Made by a program: the position numbers and the translations under genes. The notes under the pieces are model-generated. The model saw only the letters and a list, made by a program, of their open reading frames with translations, was not told where the DNA came from and ran no database searches. 19,043 bases of DNA, taken from NCBI GenBank assembly GCA_023390815.1, contig JAEWCC010000030.1, positions 1-19,043 of the forward strand, written 5' to 3'. This DNA is from Bacillota bacterium (GTDB taxonomy: Bacteria; Bacillota; Clostridia; Christensenellales; SZUA-584). Position 1 is the stretch's first letter. Every line of letters starts with the position of its first letter. Below are positions 15,577 through 19,043 of the stretch, piece after piece.

Positions 15577-16590
15577 ATGAAGAATGAAAAGTTTTCAATC
15601 AAAAAGCTATTTGCGATCCGGGAGAGCGTGCTGACCGCGATGATCATCGTGTTCGCGCTCGTCGTGTTCCTGTTCAAAGGCAAATTCTTAAGCGGAGCGA
15701 ACATTCTTGTCATTTTACTCGCGCTTTCGTCTACGGCGCTTATCGGCTGCGGCATGACCGTGCTGCTTGCCTCGGGCTGTATGGACCTCTCGGTAGGCTC
15801 CATGGCTGCGCTTTCAGGCGTGGTGACGTGCCAGCTGTTTACAGGCGGCTCCGCCTTTCCGGTCCCAATTGCTTTTTTAGTCGGCTTGTTGGTGGGTGTT
15901 GCGGGCGGCCTCATCAACGGGCTCGTTGTGACGCGGTGGAACATCAGCCCGTTTATCGTGACGCTCGGTACGATGAACGTGTTCCGCGGCATCACGCAGC
16001 TGCTGTCTCAGGGCGTGGGCGTTACGGGGCTGCCCGAGGCGTTCCAGAACTTTGGCCAAGGTGATTTCCTCGGTATCCAGTATCCGATATTCGTCTGCAT
16101 TATTGCGGTGATACTGTTCGATATCCTGCTGCGCAGGCATCGCTTCTTCCGGCAGAGTTACTTTGTGGGCGGAAACGAGAAAGCGGCGGTGGTTACGGGC
16201 ATCAAGGTCAAACGCGTCAAGCTCATCAACTTCGTGATCGTAAGTGTCCTCGCGGCCCTTGTCGGCGTAACGCTGGCTTCGCGCTTCGGGTCGGCCTCCT
16301 CATCCATCGGACAGGGCATGGAGATGCAGGTCATCACGGCGTGCGTCATCGGCGGAGCGAGCCTCTCCGGTGGTGAAGGCACGGTGCTGGGTGCATTCCT
16401 CGGCGCGCTGCTGCTTTCGATGATTACAAGCGCGCTCAATATGTTCGGCGTGGATGTTTACTGGCAGAATGTGCTGACCGGCATGATCCTGGTCGCAACG
16501 GTTGTATTCGACACCATGCTCAAGACCAAGCGCGAGACATCGGTTCGCATGGAAATCGCAAAAAAGCGCCTCGATAAAGCGGCTGCGTAA
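15577..16590 (+). CDS. Sugar ABC transporter permease, RbsC/XylH type
   Basis: A 337-residue inner-membrane permease of the branched-chain amino acid/ribose permease family (PF02653) with about eight to ten hydrophobic segments. Family marks are GCMDLSVGSM near residue 67 and the cytoplasmic loop motif GGASLSGGEGT at about 259-269, which contacts the ATPase. The N-terminus and C-terminus are basic and cytoplasmic, as usual. A GGGGG site precedes the ATG. Only one permease gene is present, consistent with a homodimeric channel. The catabolic SDR gene follows 29 bases after its stop, so uptake and breakdown genes are probably one transcript. Confidence 0.95.
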   Translation: MKNEKFSIKKLFAIRESVLTAMIIVFALVVFLFKGKFLSGANILVILLALSSTALIGCGMTVLLASGCMDLSVGSMAALSGVVTCQLFTGGSAFPVPIAFLVGLLVGVAGGLINGLVVTRWNISPFIVTLGTMNVFRGITQLLSQGVGVTGLPEAFQNFGQGDFLGIQYPIFVCIIAVILFDILLRRHRFFRQSYFVGGNEKAAVVTGIKVKRVKLINFVIVSVLAALVGVTLASRFGSASSSIGQGMEMQVITACVIGGASLSGGEGTVLGAFLGALLLSMITSALNMFGVDVYWQNVLTGMILVATVVFDTMLKTKRETSVRMEIAKKRLDKAAA

Positions 16591-16619
16591 ACGATATTGA
16601 AGAAAGGCGGTCCGGGAAT

Positions 16620-17435
16620 ATGCAGAGGTTAATGGATAAGGTATGTATCGTGACCGGCGCAGGCGCCGGAATCGGCAAGGAGATCGCAAAGCTGTTTGCG
16701 CGCGAGGGCGGCAAAGTCGTATGTGCCAGCCGCCGGGAGAGCAACGGCAAACCGGTGGCCGATGAAATAACCGCCGAGGGCGGCGACGCGATATTCGTGC
16801 TGTGCGACGTTTCGGACGAGGAGTCGGTAAAGCGGTTGTTTCACAAGACCATCGTGGAGTATGGACGCCTCGACGTGCTCGTCAACAACGCGGGTGTCAA
16901 CTTCGTCAAGCCGTTTCTGGAGATCGGTGCGGAGGACTGGGACCGCGTGATGGGCACCGACCTGCGCGGAACGTTCCTGTGCACGCAGCACGCCATTGCC
17001 GAAATGCTCAAGGTGGGCGGCGGTTCGGTGATCAACATCACCTCGGTACATACGATGGCAGGCATGGAAGGCGCCGCGCCGTACGACGCGGCCAAATGGG
17101 GCGTAGTCGGCATGACCAAGTCTCTCGCGGTAGAATTCGCCTCGCGCGGCATTCGCGTGAACGCGCTCTCGCCCGGGCTCATCGCGACGCAGATATGGGA
17201 CGATATTATGGACGCCGCGCCCGACCGGCAGGCGTGCATCGACTACTGGAATGCCAACATTCCCGCCGGACGCGTGGGAACGCCCGAGGAAGTTGCATAT
17301 GCCGCGCTGTTCCTCGCGGGCGACGAGTCGCGCTATTTCTGCGGCGCGAATATCCTCCTGGACGGCGGCATGACGAGCCAGCTCGTGAGCCGGCCGGGGT
17401 TTGAATCCGAAAGTCTGGAAGGCGGCGCGCGATGA
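16620..17435 (+). CDS. Short-chain dehydrogenase/reductase in sugar operon
   Basis: A classical SDR of 271 residues. The cofactor motif TGAGAGIG lies at about residues 12-19, NNAG near 89-92, and the active site is S142, Y155 and K159. The second strand ends in ASRR, so NADP(H) is the likelier cofactor. ATG 16620 has AAAGGCGG nine bases upstream. A second ATG at 16632 would give a start nearer the usual SDR N-terminus but has a weaker site. Its stop overlaps the start of the lactonase gene by four bases (ATGA). Next to a lactonase-family enzyme, oxidation of a sugar to its lactone, or of a derived keto acid, is the natural proposal. It is related to but distinct from the SDR at 856. Confidence 0.93.
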   Translation: MQRLMDKVCIVTGAGAGIGKEIAKLFAREGGKVVCASRRESNGKPVADEITAEGGDAIFVLCDVSDEESVKRLFHKTIVEYGRLDVLVNNAGVNFVKPFLEIGAEDWDRVMGTDLRGTFLCTQHAIAEMLKVGGGSVINITSVHTMAGMEGAAPYDAAKWGVVGMTKSLAVEFASRGIRVNALSPGLIATQIWDDIMDAAPDRQACIDYWNANIPAGRVGTPEEVAYAALFLAGDESRYFCGANILLDGGMTSQLVSRPGFESESLEGGAR

Positions 17436-18316
17436 CGTTCGAGGCAACGCTGATCGTCGATGCCAAAAGCCGTCACGGCGAAGGCAGCTGGTGGGACGCG
17501 CAGCGCGGCACTTTGTATTGGCTGGACTGCATGGGCGCAAAGCTCCATAGGACGGAAACGGACGGAGCGGACCGTGAGATCGGTCTACCGTTCCTGCCGA
17601 TGACCGTTGTGCCGCACCGCGATGGCGGGTTCGTATTCGCGACACCCGACGCCATCGTACGCGCGGACGAGGCGTGCGCTGACTTTCGTACGATCGCGAA
17701 TGTGCAGCATGAGAGCGCGGATATGCGTTTCAACGACGGCAAGTGTGATCCCGCGGGGCGGCTGTTTATCGGGTCCATGGGTACAGCCGGTCAGCGGGAC
17801 GCAGGCGTGCTGTACCGCGTGGATCTGGACGGGAGTGTAAGCACCGTGCTTACAGGGGTGGGTATCTCCAACGGCATCGTCTGGAGCGGCGACACGATGT
17901 ACTATACCGATACGATATTCGGCAAGGTGTACGCGTTCGATTACGACACGGATACCGGGGCGATATCCGGGAAGCGGACGGTTTTTGAGACAGCTGACGG
18001 CTTGCCGGACGGCATGTGTATGGATGCGGCGGGCAACGTGTGGGTCGCGCTGTGGGGCGGCTTCAAGGCAGTCTGCTTCGACCCGTGCACGGGTGCGGTT
18101 CTGCATGAGGTGAAAGTGCCCGTACCCAACGTTTCCTCCGTGTGCTTCGGCGGGGAGGGGATGACGACGCTCTATATTACAACCTCCCGGCTGGAACTCA
18201 GCGAAGAACAGCTTGCCGCATATCCGGCTTCCGGCGGGCTGTTTGCGGCGGAAACGGGCATCAAGGGCGCGGCGATGTACCGCTGCGCAATATCTGTGCC
18301 GGAGGAGAAAAAATGA
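17432..18316 (+). CDS. SMP-30/gluconolactonase/regucalcin-family lactonase
   Basis: A 294-residue beta-propeller protein of the SMP-30 family (PF08450), close to the usual length. Expected metal ligands are present: E17 in HGEGSWWD, N147 in ISNG and D193 in LPDGMCMD. N101 in the FNDGKCD segment, a conserved substrate-pocket residue, is also there. These positions agree well with regucalcin (E18, N103, N154, D204). Characterised members hydrolyse aldonolactones such as glucono- or xylonolactone. It starts at an ATGA overlap with the SDR stop and ends in an ATGA overlap with the next dehydrogenase, so the three genes are translationally coupled. It has no signal peptide, so it acts in the cytoplasm on a lactone formed after import. 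Confidence 0.93.
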   Translation: MTFEATLIVDAKSRHGEGSWWDAQRGTLYWLDCMGAKLHRTETDGADREIGLPFLPMTVVPHRDGGFVFATPDAIVRADEACADFRTIANVQHESADMRFNDGKCDPAGRLFIGSMGTAGQRDAGVLYRVDLDGSVSTVLTGVGISNGIVWSGDTMYYTDTIFGKVYAFDYDTDTGAISGKRTVFETADGLPDGMCMDAAGNVWVALWGGFKAVCFDPCTGAVLHEVKVPVPNVSSVCFGGEGMTTLYITTSRLELSEEQLAAYPASGGLFAAETGIKGAAMYRCAISVPEEKK

Positions 18317-19043
18317 AAGCATTAGTGAAAACGGCGCACGGCGCGGATCACATGGAGATCATGGAGGCGCCGGTACCGCAGATACAGCCGGACGAAGTGC
18401 TGGTACGGGTGCGCTGCGTGGGCGTATGCGGTACTGACCTCAAAATACAGGATGGCAGTTTTGGCACGAACGTACCGGTGATCGTGGGACACGAGTTTGC
18501 GGGGGAGATCGTATCGGTTGGGGATGCGGTGCAGAACCTGACGCCGGGGATGCGCGTCGTCAGCGAGCAGCACTGGAAGGCTTGCGGCGTATGCGAATAC
18601 TGTCTCACGGGCAGGCAGCACCTGTGTCTTTCGAAGCGTTCGCCGGGCTATCTGAGCGACGGCGCTTACGCGGAATATATCGCCGTGAACCAGTCGCTGA
18701 TCCACTGCGTGCCGGATGGCATGAGCGACGAGCAGGCCTGTCTGCTGGAACCGATGGGCATCGCCGCACATGCAATATTTGAAAAGTGCAGCGTGAAAAC
18801 CGCAGACAAGGTCGTGATACTCGGCTGCGGCCCGATCGCGCTCATCGCGCTGCAGATACTCAAAGCCATGGGCGCGGGCAGTGTAACGCTCACCGGGCTT
18901 CGCTCGGACGCGGCGGAGCGGTTTCCGCTCGCGCAGAGGCTGGGCGCGGACCGGGTGATCAACGTAGAAGACGAAGACGCGAAAAGCATCATTCTTAATC
19001 AAACGGCGGGCGTCGGGGCCGATCTTGTGATCGACCTCTCGGG
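18313..19043 (+). CDS. Zinc-dependent medium-chain dehydrogenase (3' truncated by window end)
   Basis: The first 243 codons of an MDR zinc dehydrogenase of the sorbitol/threonine dehydrogenase type; the frame is open to the window end. Catalytic-zinc ligands are visible as C39 (VCGTD) and the GHE motif at 59-61, with the LLEP segment further on. The structural-zinc cysteines are C91, C94, C97 and C105. The Rossmann motif is GCGPIA, and TG again follows the second strand instead of an acidic residue, as in the MDR at position 3. ATG 18313 overlaps the lactonase stop as ATGA and has GGAGGAG five bases upstream. It would oxidise a polyol, sugar or hydroxy acid in the same pathway as the SDR and the lactonase. 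Confidence 0.93.
   Translation, partial: MKALVKTAHGADHMEIMEAPVPQIQPDEVLVRVRCVGVCGTDLKIQDGSFGTNVPVIVGHEFAGEIVSVGDAVQNLTPGMRVVSEQHWKACGVCEYCLTGRQHLCLSKRSPGYLSDGAYAEYIAVNQSLIHCVPDGMSDEQACLLEPMGIAAHAIFEKCSVKTADKVVILGCGPIALIALQILKAMGAGSVTLTGLRSDAAERFPLAQRLGADRVINVEDEDAKSIILNQTAGVGADLVIDLS

Noticed and set aside
16629..17645. Open frame of 338 codons on the - strand
   Set aside because: It is opposite the second SDR and the start of the lactonase. Composition is Arg- and Ala-rich without motifs.

Overview
The window looks like the chromosome of an endospore-forming member of the Firmicutes, most likely a Clostridia-type organism. The evidence is a complete GerA-type spore germinant receptor operon, strong purine-rich ribosome binding sites, YesM/YesN-type two-component regulation and a ribose-family sugar ABC transporter. 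The carbohydrate genes are visibly GC-rich; the germination segment and its flanks are visibly more AT-rich. All genes I support lie on the + strand. No tRNA, rRNA, CRISPR array or insertion sequence was seen.

Layout. (1) 1-2298 is the end of a catabolic operon: a 5'-truncated zinc medium-chain dehydrogenase (MDR), a short-chain dehydrogenase (SDR) and a cyclase/kynurenine-formamidase-family hydrolase. A strong terminator hairpin follows at 2388-2415. (2) 2512-2890 is a decayed, frameshifted copy of the start of a germinant receptor A-subunit gene. (3) 3068-3883 encodes an unrecognised membrane protein ending in a zinc ribbon, with its own promoter and a downstream terminator hairpin. (4) 4222-8258 is a germinant receptor operon in the order A-C-small two-TM protein-B. 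The A-C-B order is that of gerK; the small gene fits the 'D subunit' class. (5) 8481-12647 is a sensing operon: a sugar-binding lipoprotein, a YesM-type histidine kinase and a YesN-type AraC response regulator, overlapping one another and ending in a terminator. (6) 12967 to the window end is a transport and catabolism operon: a second, paralogous sugar-binding lipoprotein, an RbsA-type ATPase, an RbsC-type permease, an SDR, an SMP-30/gluconolactonase-family lactonase and a 3'-truncated MDR.

How the genes may work together. Regions 5 and 6 match the layout of the XylFII-LytS-YesN/XylFGH three-component system described in Clostridium beijerinckii. There, one binding protein acts with the kinase as a sugar sensor and the regulator switches on the adjacent transporter. 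The encoded enzymes suggest oxidation of an imported sugar or polyol to a lactone, lactone opening, and a further oxidation. The substrate cannot be read from sequence. Region 1 carries a second MDR-SDR pair with a different hydrolase, so two related oxidative modules flank the germination segment.
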